Shown here: positions 49,010 through 58,359 of the stretch, piece after piece
Position numbering within the stretch: position 1 is the first letter of the stretch
Layout of the letters: each line of letters starts with the position of its first letter
Source: Chryseobacterium sp. GVT01B
GTDB lineage: Bacteria > Bacteroidota > Bacteroidia > Flavobacteriales > Weeksellaceae
NCBI RefSeq assembly: GCF_019970045.1
Contig: NZ_JAHXYI010000005.1
Coordinates: 483,174 to 547,173, forward strand
Length of the DNA: 64,000 nucleotides
Direction of reading: 5' to 3'
Program-made: the position numbers and the translations under genes
The notes under the pieces: generated by a model
The model's database searches: none
Told to the model about the DNA's origin: nothing
Seen by the model: only the letters and a program-made list of their open reading frames with translations

Positions 49010-49927
49010 ATGAAAAAATTAACTCTTACTTTTTTACTCATTACGGTATCTTTTTTAAGTCTTTCAAAAGCACAGGTCGGAGGAAACCAGGTCTACAGAG
49101 ACAGAAATAACAACGACTATTCCACTCTCAGAAATTTACCTGAATTCATCAACACCAATACCTATTTTGCTACCGATTCAACCTTAATTATCACCGTAAA
49201 AGTATTGATGAACAAAACGGCAGATCAATATAAACTTACACTGGGTTTGAATGAAGAAGCAGCCACTCCAAAAATTGCCATTGAAAATATCAACAGGAGA
49301 ATCAGCGGTTTTATGAAAAGAATATCCCCAATGGGCATCAAAGACAATGATATTTTTGTGGACTTTATCTCTCAGACCAAAATCTATGACTACAACATTA
49401 ATAAAGATTCACAGACTGCTGTCCAGAAAATGGATGGATTTGAAACCAAGAAAAACATCATTATTACGGTAAACAAACACTCAATGATCGAAAAACTGAT
49501 CTCTGAAGCTTCAGACTTCCAGATCTATGATGTTATTAAAGTAGATTATATCAGCAGTGATATTGATAAAATCCAGGAAGAACTTCTCAAAGAGGCTTAT
49601 TCGGTTTTCGACAAAAAAAAGGAAAATTATTTTAAACTGTTTAAAAAAGAAATTATTGGAAATCCTACCGCTTCTTCAGGTTTCACTTATGTTTTCCCCA
49701 AAAGCCAATATCAGAATTATACGGCTTTTGAAAGTGCCAATGTTACGTATGGATATGATAGCAGATACGTCAAAAAGGAAGAAAGAAAATCTAAAACCTT
49801 TTATTATGATGGGACAGATTATACCGGCTTTGATAAAGTAATCAATAATGCTGATCCGGAAGTGGGTATACAATATATTATGAATCTCAACGTAAAATAT
49901 GATCTGAAAAAGAATAAAGGAAAGTAA
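49010..49927 (+). CDS. Secreted SIMPL-like protein
   Basis: The 305-residue exported protein has a signal peptide (cleaved after LSKAQ). Its core shows the features of the SIMPL/DUF541 group: oxidative-looking beta strands with NINRRISGFMKRISPMGIKDNDIFVDFISQTKIYDY in part and NIIITVNKHSMIEKLISEASDFQIYDVIKVDY in part. The match is weaker than for the next gene. Function is unknown; it is probably periplasmic. It is expressed from the promoter with operator site 1. Confidence 0.7.
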   Translation: MKKLTLTFLLITVSFLSLSKAQVGGNQVYRDRNNNDYSTLRNLPEFINTNTYFATDSTLIITVKVLMNKTADQYKLTLGLNEEAATPKIAIENINRRISGFMKRISPMGIKDNDIFVDFISQTKIYDYNINKDSQTAVQKMDGFETKKNIIITVNKHSMIEKLISEASDFQIYDVIKVDYISSDIDKIQEELLKEAYSVFDKKKENYFKLFKKEIIGNPTASSGFTYVFPKSQYQNYTAFESANVTYGYDSRYVKKEERKSKTFYYDGTDYTGFDKVINNADPEVGIQYIMNLNVKYDLKKNKGK

Positions 49928-49940
49928 TCATTTTCCGGAA

Positions 49941-49970
49941 CTCACCAAGTGAAAGCTCAGTTTCACCAAG
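49941..49970 (+). promoter_or_regulatory. Candidate LytTR operator, site 2
   Basis: CTCACCAAG at 49941-49949 and TTCACCAAG at 49962-49970 are 21 bp apart. A -7-like box TAATTTTA at 49999-50006 lies 28 bp further, before the gene at 50040. Confidence 0.65.
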
Positions 49971-50039
49971 TCTCCCGGTTTCGGGCTTCTAATCGGCGTA
50001 ATTTTACATCAGTAATTAAAAATTTAAAAACAGGAAATT

Positions 50040-50720
50040 ATGAAATTGAAACATTTTTTATTAATCGGAATTTTAACTCTTGGAAGCTTTGTAAATGCTC
50101 AGACACAAGAAGTAAAGAAAAATGCAATTGAAGTAACTGGTGTTGCGGAAATGGAAGTAGAACCGGATGAAATCATCTTCAGCATCGGAATAAAAGCAGA
50201 TAACAAAAACGATCTGGCAGATAATGAGAAGAAGTTATTTGAAACCTTAAAAAATGCAGGAGTAAAAAACGAAGACATTAAGTTCAAATCAATGTACCAG
50301 AATATCTATTCTAAAACAGCCAAGTTTACTAAAAGTTATCAGTTTAAAGCCAGTACAAAATCAAGTCTGAGTAAAATTTTTGAAGACCTGAACCAAAAAT
50401 GGGTAAGCAGCCTGAACATCGCGGAGGTAAAGAATACCAAAATTGCAGATTTCAGAAAAGCAGTTAAGATCAACGCTTTAAAAGCGGCTAAAGAAAAAGC
50501 AGATTATTTATTGGAAAGTATGGGCAAAAAGACCGGAAATGCTCTTGAAATTGTAGAGATAGAAGATTACACCAGTGATACAATTATGCCAGTTGCTTAC
50601 AGAGGAAAAGCAAGCAATATCCAGTTGGAAATGGCTGATGCTCCGGTAGATTATTCTTTCGATAATATTGAAAATATCAAACTGAAATACAGCATCAAAA
50701 CAAGATACGAAATCCTTTAA
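50040..50720 (+). CDS. SIMPL domain (DUF541) secreted protein
   Basis: The 226-residue protein has a signal peptide (MKLKHFLLIGILTLGSFVNAQ, cut after NAQ). The SIMPL domain shows IEVTGVAEMEVEPDEIIFSIGIKADNKND in part, AGVKNEDIKF, and KINALKAAKEKADYLLESMGKKTGNALEIVE in part. Proteins of this group act at the envelope, some in stress protection, without a clear enzymatic role. It has its own promoter and operator site 2, and a terminator (50738-50766) after it. Confidence 0.9.
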   Translation: MKLKHFLLIGILTLGSFVNAQTQEVKKNAIEVTGVAEMEVEPDEIIFSIGIKADNKNDLADNEKKLFETLKNAGVKNEDIKFKSMYQNIYSKTAKFTKSYQFKASTKSSLSKIFEDLNQKWVSSLNIAEVKNTKIADFRKAVKINALKAAKEKADYLLESMGKKTGNALEIVEIEDYTSDTIMPVAYRGKASNIQLEMADAPVDYSFDNIENIKLKYSIKTRYEIL

Positions 50721-50737
50721 AATAACAGATGTAAAAG

Positions 50738-50766
50738 ACAGTTCCTTTGGGAGCTGTTTTTTATTT
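50738..50766 (+). terminator. Terminator of the SIMPL gene
   Basis: Stem ACAGtTCC / GGAgCTGT followed by TTTTTTATTTT. Confidence 0.65.
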
Positions 50767-50781
50767 TCTACCCCCAGAAAA

Positions 50782-50811
50782 CTCACCAAGTCAAAAGGCC
50801 ACTTCACCAAG
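50782..50811 (+). promoter_or_regulatory. Candidate LytTR operator, site 3
   Basis: CTCACCAAG at 50782-50790 and TTCACCAAG at 50803-50811 are 21 bp apart. The -7-like box TAATTTTA at 50840-50847 lies 28 bp further, before the VWA gene. The 30-bp arrangement is the same as at sites 1 and 2. Confidence 0.65.
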
Positions 50812-50918
50812 TTTCCAAATTTCCAGCCTTAAATAGGAATAATTTTACTTCAGAATTAAAAATAATAAACGATGAAACGTTAGCCAATTACAATAAACAA
50901 CTTATAAAAAATAACAAT

Positions 50919-52109
50919 ATGACAACTCTAAAAATCTTAGCACTTGCAGCGGGAACAGCTTTTTTAAGCTCCGGTAATATTCCGAAAAACCACTCTACAA
51001 AAAGTAATGTTGAAAGCCATTTACCGGCACAAAAAGTAACATTGATTCCGGCGAACTCAACCATAAAGGACAATAAAATTCAGGTCGCTCTTTTACTGGA
51101 TACCTCCAATAGTATGGACGGGCTGATTGAGCAGGCAAAATCCAGGCTGTGGAATATTGTGAATACGTTGACCACTCTCAAGTATAACGGAAAAGCTCCC
51201 CAGATTGAAATTGCCCTGTATGAATATGGAAATGACGGAATTCGTGATGAAAATTACATCCGCCAGGTTGCTCCTCTCACTCAGGATCTTGATCTTATTT
51301 CCGAAAAGCTATTCGCTTTGAGAACCAATGGTGGCAGTGAATATTGCGGTGCTGTTATTCGTGATGCTTCTGCCAACCTGAACTGGGACAGCAATGATAA
51401 AAGTATGAAACTGATTTATATTGCAGGAAATGAAGCTTTCAATCAGGGAAAAATAAATTATAAGGATGTTGTTTCAAAAGCAAAGGATAAAAATATTTAT
51501 ACCAACACTATTTTCTGTGGAAGTCGTGAAGAAGGAATCCAGACGTTCTGGCAAAACGGAGCGTCTTTGGGAGGTGGAAAATATTTTAATATCGACAGTG
51601 ACAGAAAAGTAATCTATATTGAAACGCCCTACGACAGCAAAATTTCCGAATGCAATGCAAAGCTGAATGACACTTATATCTACTATGGAAACCACGGTTC
51701 GGAATACAGACTAAAGCAGATCACACAGGATAAAAACGCTGAATCCCAGTCAGCATCCAACTTAGTGGAAAGGGCCGTTGCCAAATCTAAAAAGAATGCC
51801 TACAAAAATGACCATTGGGATCTGGTAGATAAAGCTGAAAAGGATGCCGGATTTATTGCCAATGTAAAAGAAAGTGAACTTCCTGCCGAGCTGAAAGGAA
51901 AAAGCAAGGAAGAAATTCAAAAAACGATCACGGCAAAGTCTGCCGCACGCGATAAAATTCAGAAAGAAATTGAAGAGCTTTCCAAAAAGCGCCAGACCTA
52001 TATTGACGGAGAAATGAAGAAGCGGGGTACTGATGATTCTGATGATCTGGGAAAAGCAATTGAGAGTTCTATTGTTGAACTGGCTAAAAAGAATGGGTAT
52101 AGTTTGTAG
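50919..52109 (+). CDS. VWA-domain secreted protein
   Basis: The 396-residue protein has an N-terminal signal-like segment and a von Willebrand A domain with MIDAS motif LLDTSNSMDGLIEQAK (DxSxS) and a second metal site in LRTNGGSEYCG. A C-terminal helical region (about 270-390) is rich in Lys/Glu with KSKEEIQKTITAKSAARDKIQ in part. VWA domains bind partner proteins through a metal ion. It is the third gene with the paired TCACCAAG boxes and ends in a strong terminator at 52113. Confidence 0.88.
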   Translation: MTTLKILALAAGTAFLSSGNIPKNHSTKSNVESHLPAQKVTLIPANSTIKDNKIQVALLLDTSNSMDGLIEQAKSRLWNIVNTLTTLKYNGKAPQIEIALYEYGNDGIRDENYIRQVAPLTQDLDLISEKLFALRTNGGSEYCGAVIRDASANLNWDSNDKSMKLIYIAGNEAFNQGKINYKDVVSKAKDKNIYTNTIFCGSREEGIQTFWQNGASLGGGKYFNIDSDRKVIYIETPYDSKISECNAKLNDTYIYYGNHGSEYRLKQITQDKNAESQSASNLVERAVAKSKKNAYKNDHWDLVDKAEKDAGFIANVKESELPAELKGKSKEEIQKTITAKSAARDKIQKEIEELSKKRQTYIDGEMKKRGTDDSDDLGKAIESSIVELAKKNGYSL

Positions 52110-52112
52110 TTG

Positions 52113-52143
52113 AACAGGCAGTCTTTTTTTGACTGCCTGTTTT
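52113..52143 (+). terminator. Terminator of the VWA gene
   Basis: Stem AACAGGCAGTC / GACTGCCTGTT with a T-rich loop and tail. Confidence 0.85.
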
Positions 52144-52146
52144 TTC

Positions 52147-52468
52147 TAACCACCCCGTCAAAAATTCTTTTGAATTTTTGCCACCCCACCAAAGGAGGAG
52201 AATTGAGCCCTCTCTATTTGAACTATTTATCAAAGTATCTTTTTACTACATTTTTTAAAATAATTTAAGCAGGATTCCTACGGAATGACACAATTGGAAT
52301 AGCGGTTTATTCAGGTACTTTGTCATTCTGTAGGAACCTAAGCAGTTTGCATGTATAGATTAAAAATCGAAGGTTTTCAAAAACTTAAGTGTACTTCTTA
52401 AACATTGAGTAATCTCTTAAATAACTTAAGTGTTTAAAAACTTTTGTGACTTTTGCGGTTAAAAAAAC
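52147..52468. repeat. Composite dispersed repeat A-B-C, copy 2
   Basis: Part A (52147-52203), B foldback (52272-52340: GGATTCCTACGGAATGACA ... TGTCATTCTGTAGGAACCT) and part C (52381-52468: CTTAAGTGTACTTCTTAAAC ... ACTTTTGCGGTTAAAAA) occur in the same order and spacing as at 1401-1708. The whole convergent gap between the VWA and FAD genes is made of this repeat. Confidence 0.8.
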
Positions 52469-52472
52469 AGGA

Positions 52473-53678
52473 TTATCTCCCGAATTTAAAATACCTTGAT
52501 AGCGGATGTTTTTTGTTCTTCATAAATAGAGAAGTCATCTCCATTCCTGTTACTGAAAAAGTAATTCCGTTTCCTCCAAAACCTAATACAAAGTAGGAGT
52601 TTCTCATTTTTTTATGTTCTCCGATGTAAGGCAGACCATCTTTAGTCTCACCAAAAGTTCCTGCCCACACAAAATCAGGGTAAAAATGATAATCAGGTTT
52701 TATTTTCTTCAGATTTTTAAGGATTTCTTTTTCTTTTTTATTGAGCAGAGCATCCCGTTTTCCAGCATCATAAAAGTCTTCATCTCCTCCTCCTATAAGC
52801 ATTCTTCCGTCATCGGTAGTCCGCATGTAGAGATAAGGATCATCGGTATTCCAGACCAACGTACTGCTGATATTTTTAAACTTGTCTTTATCTATTTCAG
52901 AAACAACGGCATAAGTACTTTTCAGATTCACAAAATTTTCTTTCAGCAAGTTTTTACTTTCATAACCAATGCAGTAAATGATCTTTTTTGCTTTGATCTG
53001 ATATCCACTGTCTACAGTAACCAGATTAAAACCTTTATGCTCCTCCACTGCTACCATTTCTGTCTTATCAAAGATCTTCAGTCCTTTTTTTATATTGTAC
53101 ATAAAAAGTTCATGGGCAAACTGAAAAGCATCAATACTGGCTCCCTGCCTGGATAATATTCCGCCGTATGTGTTCTCAAATTCAAATTTCTTCAGAATCT
53201 GTTCCTCTTCCAGCCACTGCACTTCAAATCCGTTTTCTTTTCTTGCTTGATATTCTTTCTTCAGCCATTCTGCATCTTTCTTTTTTGAAGCAAAATACAA
53301 GGATTTCTTTTTTTTAAATCCGGCATTTGATTTAACCATTTTTGAAAGTTTCTCCAGTGTATCAATGGCATCACTACAGGCTTTATAACTTAAAACAGCT
53401 CCTTTTTTGCCTATTTTTTCTATCAGCTCATAAAGAGGAACATCTATTTCGTACTGCAGCATTGAAGTGGTAGCAGAAGTGCTTCCATTACAAAGTTCTC
53501 TTTTATCAATAAGAATGGTATTATATCCATCTTCTATCATTTGATGAGCAATCAGACTTCCGGTAATGCCACCTCCCACAATGAGAACATCACATTTTTC
53601 ATTCGATTTTAAAGAAGGATAAGAAGCTAACAGTCCGTTTTTTAAAAGCCAAAAAGGTTCATTTGATTTAAGATCCAT
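52473..53678 (-). CDS. FAD-dependent oxidoreductase (DAO family)
   Basis: The 401-residue flavoprotein has a Rossmann motif DVLIVGGGITGSLIAHQ and GSTSATTSMLQYE (flavin contact). Other features are IIYCIGYES, PYLYMRTTDDGRMLIGGGDEDF, and a C-terminal FGGNGITFSV closing the FAD site. This is the D-amino-acid oxidase/glycine oxidase-type fold; the substrate is unknown. There is no signal peptide. The gene is monocistronic. Confidence 0.88.
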   Translation of the reverse strand: MDLKSNEPFWLLKNGLLASYPSLKSNEKCDVLIVGGGITGSLIAHQMIEDGYNTILIDKRELCNGSTSATTSMLQYEIDVPLYELIEKIGKKGAVLSYKACSDAIDTLEKLSKMVKSNAGFKKKKSLYFASKKKDAEWLKKEYQARKENGFEVQWLEEEQILKKFEFENTYGGILSRQGASIDAFQFAHELFMYNIKKGLKIFDKTEMVAVEEHKGFNLVTVDSGYQIKAKKIIYCIGYESKNLLKENFVNLKSTYAVVSEIDKDKFKNISSTLVWNTDDPYLYMRTTDDGRMLIGGGDEDFYDAGKRDALLNKKEKEILKNLKKIKPDYHFYPDFVWAGTFGETKDGLPYIGEHKKMRNSYFVLGFGGNGITFSVTGMEMTSLFMKNKKHPLSRYFKFGR

Positions 53679-53793
53679 ATTAATATTTTACACTGAAAGT
53701 AACAATATTTATACCTTTTTTAACAATTTTTCATCAAATTATGGTGCAATTATTGTTATTATTTAAAACTCAAACCACCATAAAATATTTATT

Positions 53794-54174
53794 ATGATAA
53801 CAATTATTCCAGAAGCCCCGGAAAATGTTGCAGCATTCAATGCAACGGGAGAAGTAACGAAAGAGGATTTTGAAAGACTGGTAATTCCGCGCGTAAAAGA
53901 GAAGGTAGAGCAATTCGGTGAGCTGAATTACTTATTGTATTTGGATACCGATCTGGATAATTTTACCATGGGAGCATGGCTTGAGGATCTGTTGTTAGGA
54001 TTGAAAAATCTTACCAACTGGAATCGGTCAGCCATTGTTACTGACAAAGAAGGTATACGTAATTTTACCAGCATTTTCAGTGTTCTGATGCCGGGAGAGT
54101 TTAAATCTTTCCCCAAAGAAAATTTATACAATGCCCTCTATTGGTGTAAAAATGGAGATGAAGTAGAGGCATAA
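53794..54174 (+). CDS. SpoIIAA-like (STAS-fold) protein
   Basis: The 126-residue protein has the SpoIIAA-like pattern: NVAAFNATGEVTKEDFERLVIPRVKEKVEQ in part, LLYLDTDLDNFTMGAWLEDL, and RSAIVTDKEGIRNFTSIFSVLMPGEFKSFP in part. Such stand-alone proteins are related to anti-anti-sigma factors, but the family has also been linked to membrane-potential or stress responses. No partner anti-sigma factor is near. Monocistronic, with a terminator at 54194. Confidence 0.87.
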   Translation: MITIIPEAPENVAAFNATGEVTKEDFERLVIPRVKEKVEQFGELNYLLYLDTDLDNFTMGAWLEDLLLGLKNLTNWNRSAIVTDKEGIRNFTSIFSVLMPGEFKSFPKENLYNALYWCKNGDEVEA

Positions 54175-54193
54175 AACTTATTTTTATACAGAA

Positions 54194-54220
54194 GAGCCTG
54201 TTTCAATCAGAAACAGGCTC
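54194..54220. terminator. Terminator, SpoIIAA-like and MFS genes
   Basis: Perfect stem GAGCCTGTTT / AAACAGGCTC with a T-run, between convergent genes. Confidence 0.85.
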
Positions 54221-54251
54221 TTTTTTTATTTCAATAATAAGAATTATCTTA

Positions 54252-55448
54252 TTACTTATCACATGATACACATTCTGCGGCAACTTCTTCTTCAATCTTT
54301 GAACCGTACAGATACATATACCTTACACTTATAACCAATCCTATAAAAGTCATTCCCACTCCCACCAGCGATGGATAGTTGAATGAATACCCGTATTCCA
54401 GAGGAATTCCTCCAAAGAAAGCTCCCATTGCATTAGCTATATTAAAACCAGCCTGCATAAAAGCAGCGGCCATCATTTCGCTTTTTGGAGCAGCTTTCAT
54501 CATCATAATATTGATAGGTGATGCAATAGACATCGATAAAGCGCCACACATAAACGTCAATACCAAAGCAATATTCTTATGTTCTGCAAGGAAGAAAACA
54601 CCTCCAAGAGACAGCATCATTAAAAAGATCAGAAGGGCACATGTTTTTTCAGGTCCTAATTTATCTGAAACAATCCCACCTACAAGATTTCCAACTACCA
54701 TTCCAGCTCCTGCAAGAATCATCACATAAGCCATTTGGCTACTTTTGATTCCGGCAACAACAGTCATCAAAGGGGTAATATAACTTAGCCATGTAAAAAG
54801 ACCTCCAAATCCAATTGCTGTAATGGCAAGTACCATCCACGATTGTTTATTCTTAAGGAATTTCAACTCTTCCATGAAGTGTGTATTTTGGTTGGATTCC
54901 ATGGCGGGAAGCCACAGTTTCAAAAATAATATGGCAAAAAGACCAATAGCCGCTACAATAGCAAAGTACAGTCTCCAGTGGAATGTATGCCCGATGTATG
55001 TAACCAGAGGAACCATGGCCAGGTTGGCGACCGTGAGCCCTGTAAACATCATCGATATATAAAATGCTTCTTTCCCTTTTCCTGCCATTCTTGAGGCAAC
55101 TACTGTTCCTACACCGAAGAATGCTCCGTGAGGAAGTCCGGACAGAAAACGGATAACCAACATACTGTTATATCCGGGAGCAATTGCAGAAAGACCATTA
55201 AATAGGGTAAAAAGGATCATAAAAGCTATCAAAACTTTTTTAGGAGGGAACTTCACCGAGTACCCGATCAGAATCGGAGCTCCGATAACTACTCCCATAG
55301 CATACGCAGAAATTAAATGTCCTGCCTGCGGGATTGTAATCTGTAATGTTTTTGCAATATCCGGTAACAGTCCCATTACGGTAAACTCCGTAGTTCCTAT
55401 TCCCAAACCACCGATAGCCAGTGGTATTATTCTTTTATCAATCTTCAT
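54252..55448 (-). CDS. MFS efflux transporter (AraJ/drug-efflux type)
   Basis: This is a 398-residue 12-helix major facilitator transporter. It starts with IPLAIGGLGIGTTEFTVMGLLPDIAKTL, typical of DHA1-type exporters, followed by ISAYAMGVVIGAPIL and LSGLPHGAFFGVG (motif C-like region). A short Cys-containing tail (CVSCDK) is cytoplasmic. It probably exports small toxic compounds or sugars. The AraC regulator at 55631 is divergent across 182 bp and is the likely controller. Confidence 0.9.
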   Translation of the reverse strand: MKIDKRIIPLAIGGLGIGTTEFTVMGLLPDIAKTLQITIPQAGHLISAYAMGVVIGAPILIGYSVKFPPKKVLIAFMILFTLFNGLSAIAPGYNSMLVIRFLSGLPHGAFFGVGTVVASRMAGKGKEAFYISMMFTGLTVANLAMVPLVTYIGHTFHWRLYFAIVAAIGLFAILFLKLWLPAMESNQNTHFMEELKFLKNKQSWMVLAITAIGFGGLFTWLSYITPLMTVVAGIKSSQMAYVMILAGAGMVVGNLVGGIVSDKLGPEKTCALLIFLMMLSLGGVFFLAEHKNIALVLTFMCGALSMSIASPINIMMMKAAPKSEMMAAAFMQAGFNIANAMGAFFGGIPLEYGYSFNYPSLVGVGMTFIGLVISVRYMYLYGSKIEEEVAAECVSCDK

Positions 55449-55630
55449 TATATCTAAATCTTTTTTCTGAATTAATTTATCTCAAATTAAAAATACCTGA
55501 ATTTCTTCATTTTGAAAGTGCAAAAATCGCAAGAAAGTTTGAATTTCACTCCTCTTTGAATGATAAAAATTTGCTCCATATTAACCTTTTTATTTAATTT
55601 TATATTCAGAAACAATCAAATGAGAACAAG

Positions 55631-56530
55631 ATGAAAATCCAGAAAGAAATTATTGAATTTGAAAAAGGGAAATCATTCAAACTATTTGCCCCTTCCCTGA
55701 AAAACTGTTTTTTCTGGCATTATCATCCGGAAATTGAACTGGTCTATGTAGAAGCGGTGAACGGAATCCGGCATGTAGGGAAAGATATTTCTGCCTTTAC
55801 AGACAGTGATCTTTTATTGATTGGATCTAATGTTCCTCATCTTAATTTTGATTATGGTATTCAAACAGAGTGTCAACAGCTTGTGCTGCAGATGCGGGAA
55901 AGCTTCCTTCAGGATATTATTCTTCCTGTTCCTGAATTTGAGAACATCAAAATTCTTTTAGAACGGTCATATCTTGGACTGTCATTTTCCGGAGAAACAA
56001 AAAATACAGTGGTTGAAAAACTACAGATCATTAAAGATAAAAACTCCTTTGAATCCCTGGTAGGATTAATTGAAATTCTGCAGATTCTCGCTGATTCAAA
56101 GGAAGTAAAGGAACTTAACAAGGAAGATACCAGAATCAAGTGGTTTTTGAATGATAAAATCAGAATGGGAACCATCTACGACTATATCCACGAAAATTAT
56201 GACAAGAAACCCAATGTCAATGAAATTGCCAAAATTGTAAGTCTGAGCACTCCTGCTTTCTGCCGTTATTTTAAAAAGCAGACCAATATGACCTTTACAG
56301 ATTTTGTTAATAATTACAGAATCAATCAGGCTAAAATATTTCTACTGAAGGATTATTCTGTGACCGAAGTTTGTTTTCAGGTAGGATTTGAAAGTCTTTC
56401 TTACTTTAATAAGCTATTCAAACAACATACGGGAGAGACGCCTTCCGAATTTAAAAAGAAACATTTTAAACCGATTGAAATCAATGGCCGGATTGGAGTG
56501 ATTACAAAGGAAACGGCTTGTAATAAGTAG
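55631..56530 (+). CDS. AraC-family transcriptional regulator
   Basis: The 299-residue protein has an N-terminal cupin ligand-binding domain (FFWHYHPEIELVYVEAVNGIRHVG in part) and a C-terminal AraC DNA-binding domain (about 185-285). The latter carries helix-turn-helix elements VNEIAKIVSLSTPAFCRYFKKQTNM in part and VTEVCFQVGFESLSYFNKLFKQHTGETPSEFKK in part. It is divergent to the MFS transporter gene and likely regulates it and itself. The inducer is unknown, perhaps a compound that the transporter exports. Confidence 0.93.
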   Translation: MKIQKEIIEFEKGKSFKLFAPSLKNCFFWHYHPEIELVYVEAVNGIRHVGKDISAFTDSDLLLIGSNVPHLNFDYGIQTECQQLVLQMRESFLQDIILPVPEFENIKILLERSYLGLSFSGETKNTVVEKLQIIKDKNSFESLVGLIEILQILADSKEVKELNKEDTRIKWFLNDKIRMGTIYDYIHENYDKKPNVNEIAKIVSLSTPAFCRYFKKQTNMTFTDFVNNYRINQAKIFLLKDYSVTEVCFQVGFESLSYFNKLFKQHTGETPSEFKKKHFKPIEINGRIGVITKETACNK

Positions 56531-56559
56531 GACGTACATGATGTAATGTAAACTTCTAG

Positions 56560-56742
56560 ACCACCCCGTCAAAAATTCTTTGAATTTTTGCCACCCCTCC
56601 GGAGGAGGGCAATTATGGCAGCCGTTATTGTAAATGGAGTTTTTTCAACTACCTAATCCCTGTAGCCTAACATCTACTACCTACCTCCTAACATCTGCAA
56701 CCTACCCTAAACAAAAACCGCTCATTGCTGAACGGTTTATAT
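56560..56742. repeat. Composite repeat A plus terminator hairpin, copy 2
   Basis: Part A (56560-56612) is followed by GGCAGCCGTTATTGTAAAT, a series of CCTAA/CATCT/CTACCT near-repeats and a hairpin ACCGCTCA-ttgc-TGAACGGT with T-run next to the lipA stop. It parallels the copy at 36678-36873 in order and distance. Confidence 0.7.
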
Positions 56743-56743
56743 T

Positions 56744-57610
56744 TTAATGAATATGTTTTTCTGCGTGGTAAGAACTTCTTACAAGAGGGGAACTTTCAAC
56801 GTGTCTGAAACCTAAGCTTCTTGCAAAATCCCCAAACTCATCAAATTCTTCAGGAGTGATGAATTTTTTTACAGGAAGATGTTTTTTAGTCGGCTGCAGA
56901 TATTGTCCAAGAGTGATAACATCCACATTAGCGTTTCTGATATCTTCAATCGTTTGGAAAACCTCATCTTTAGTTTCACCTAATCCAAGCATTACCCCAG
57001 TTTTGGTTCTTCTTTGTCCGGCTTCTTTCAGGTATCTTAATACTTCAAGGCTTCTTTCATATTTTGCCTGGATTCTCACTTCTCTGGTAAGACGTTTTAC
57101 CGTTTCCATATTATGAGAAATCACTTCCGGAGCTACATCTACTAATCTGTCAAGATGCTTTGTAAGCCCCTGGAAATCCGGAATCAGAGTTTCCATAGTG
57201 GTTCCCGGAGAGATTCTTCTTACAGCATTCACTGTTTCGCCCCAAAGAATAGATCCCATATCTTTCAGATCATCACGGTCTACAGAAGTAAGAACGGCAT
57301 GTTTGATCTTCATTAATTTGATTGATCTTGCTACTTTTTCAGGTTCATCCCAATTTACATCAAGGGGTTTTCCTGTTTTTACGCCACAGAATCCACAGCT
57401 TCTAGTACAGATATTTCCTAAAATCATGAAAGTTGCTGTACCTTCACCCCAACATTCTCCCATGTTCGGGCAGCTTCCGCTCTGGCAGATTGTATTTAAT
57501 TTATATTTATCAACCAAAGTTCTCAGCTCTCTGTAATTCTTTCCGGTAGGAAGTTTTACGCGGATCCATTTTGGTTTTTGAACGGTAGTGTCTTGAACTG
57601 AATTTTCCAT
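56744..57610 (-). CDS. lipA: Lipoyl synthase
   Basis: The radical SAM enzyme inserts two sulfur atoms into octanoyl groups to make lipoate. The auxiliary cluster ligands are in [13 protein letters not shown], the SAM cluster is CTRSCGFC (CxxxCxxC), and the C-terminal RSSYHAE motif supplies the serine ligand. The length of 288 residues is normal. It is monocistronic and ends at the composite repeat hairpin. Neither lipB nor the 2-oxoacid dehydrogenase genes are nearby. Confidence 0.97.
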   Translation of the reverse strand: MENSVQDTTVQKPKWIRVKLPTGKNYRELRTLVDKYKLNTICQSGSCPNMGECWGEGTATFMILGNICTRSCGFCGVKTGKPLDVNWDEPEKVARSIKLMKIKHAVLTSVDRDDLKDMGSILWGETVNAVRRISPGTTMETLIPDFQGLTKHLDRLVDVAPEVISHNMETVKRLTREVRIQAKYERSLEVLRYLKEAGQRRTKTGVMLGLGETKDEVFQTIEDIRNANVDVITLGQYLQPTKKHLPVKKFITPEEFDEFGDFARSLGFRHVESSPLVRSSYHAEKHIH

Positions 57611-57726
57611 TTCTAAAATTGAAGTTCAAAGTTAAGGAATTTTTAATGGAAACCATCAACCGGAGATATTGATGAAACTTATCATTCAAAATTTCATTTG
57701 TATATTTATCTGTTCAAAATATTCTT

Positions 57727-58359
57727 ATGAAAAAAACATTCTTCCTTTTGTTCGCGGTATGCGGAGCATTCTGTCTTGCCCAAAAACAATTTCAGCCAGC
57801 GGGTTCTACCCTTCTGGAAACGGTAGACGGAGATCTTGATGGTGATAAAATTGCTGAAAAAGTACTCATTTACACCACAAAAGATGATGGTGAACTGGGA
57901 AAAATCCGTGAGATTCAAATTCTGAAAAATGCAGGCGGAAAATGGACTCTTCTTGAAAAATCAAGAAATGCCATTCTTGAAAGTGGTGGAGGTGGTATGA
58001 TGGGCGATCCTTACGGAGAAACTAAAATTGAGAAAGGAATTCTCATCATTTCTCAAATGGGCGGAAGCAGCTGGAAATGGGATGTTACAGACAAATACAG
58101 ATTTCAAAACGGACATTTTGAACTCATAGGAACTTCCTCCACATATGGAAGACCCGGAGATTATTGGAAAGATGTAGATTTCAACCTATCAACAGGGCAG
58201 CTTAACTATACAAACGAGGTAGAAAATACAGCTGAATATGGCAAATCTTCAAAGGAAATCTATATTCATAAAGGTATAAAGATTAATCTTCAAAACAGAA
58301 ATCAGGAAAAGCAAAGAAAAATTATTCTTCCGAAGACAAAAGAAGAAGTTTATTTCTAG
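57727..58359 (+). CDS. Secreted protein with Asp-rich loop, unknown function
   Basis: The 210-residue protein has a signal peptide (cleaved near FCLAQ). Soon after comes DGDLDGDKIAEKVLIY, an EF-hand/FG-GAP-like acidic loop that could bind calcium, as in many Bacteroidetes periplasmic proteins. The rest has GGGGMMGDPYGETKIEKGILIISQMGGSSWKWDV (in part) and aromatic-rich beta strands. It is related in pattern to lipoprotein groups with that loop, but no named family fits. The gene is monocistronic; its end faces a repeat region. Confidence 0.72.
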   Translation: MKKTFFLLFAVCGAFCLAQKQFQPAGSTLLETVDGDLDGDKIAEKVLIYTTKDDGELGKIREIQILKNAGGKWTLLEKSRNAILESGGGGMMGDPYGETKIEKGILIISQMGGSSWKWDVTDKYRFQNGHFELIGTSSTYGRPGDYWKDVDFNLSTGQLNYTNEVENTAEYGKSSKEIYIHKGIKINLQNRNQEKQRKIILPKTKEEVYF

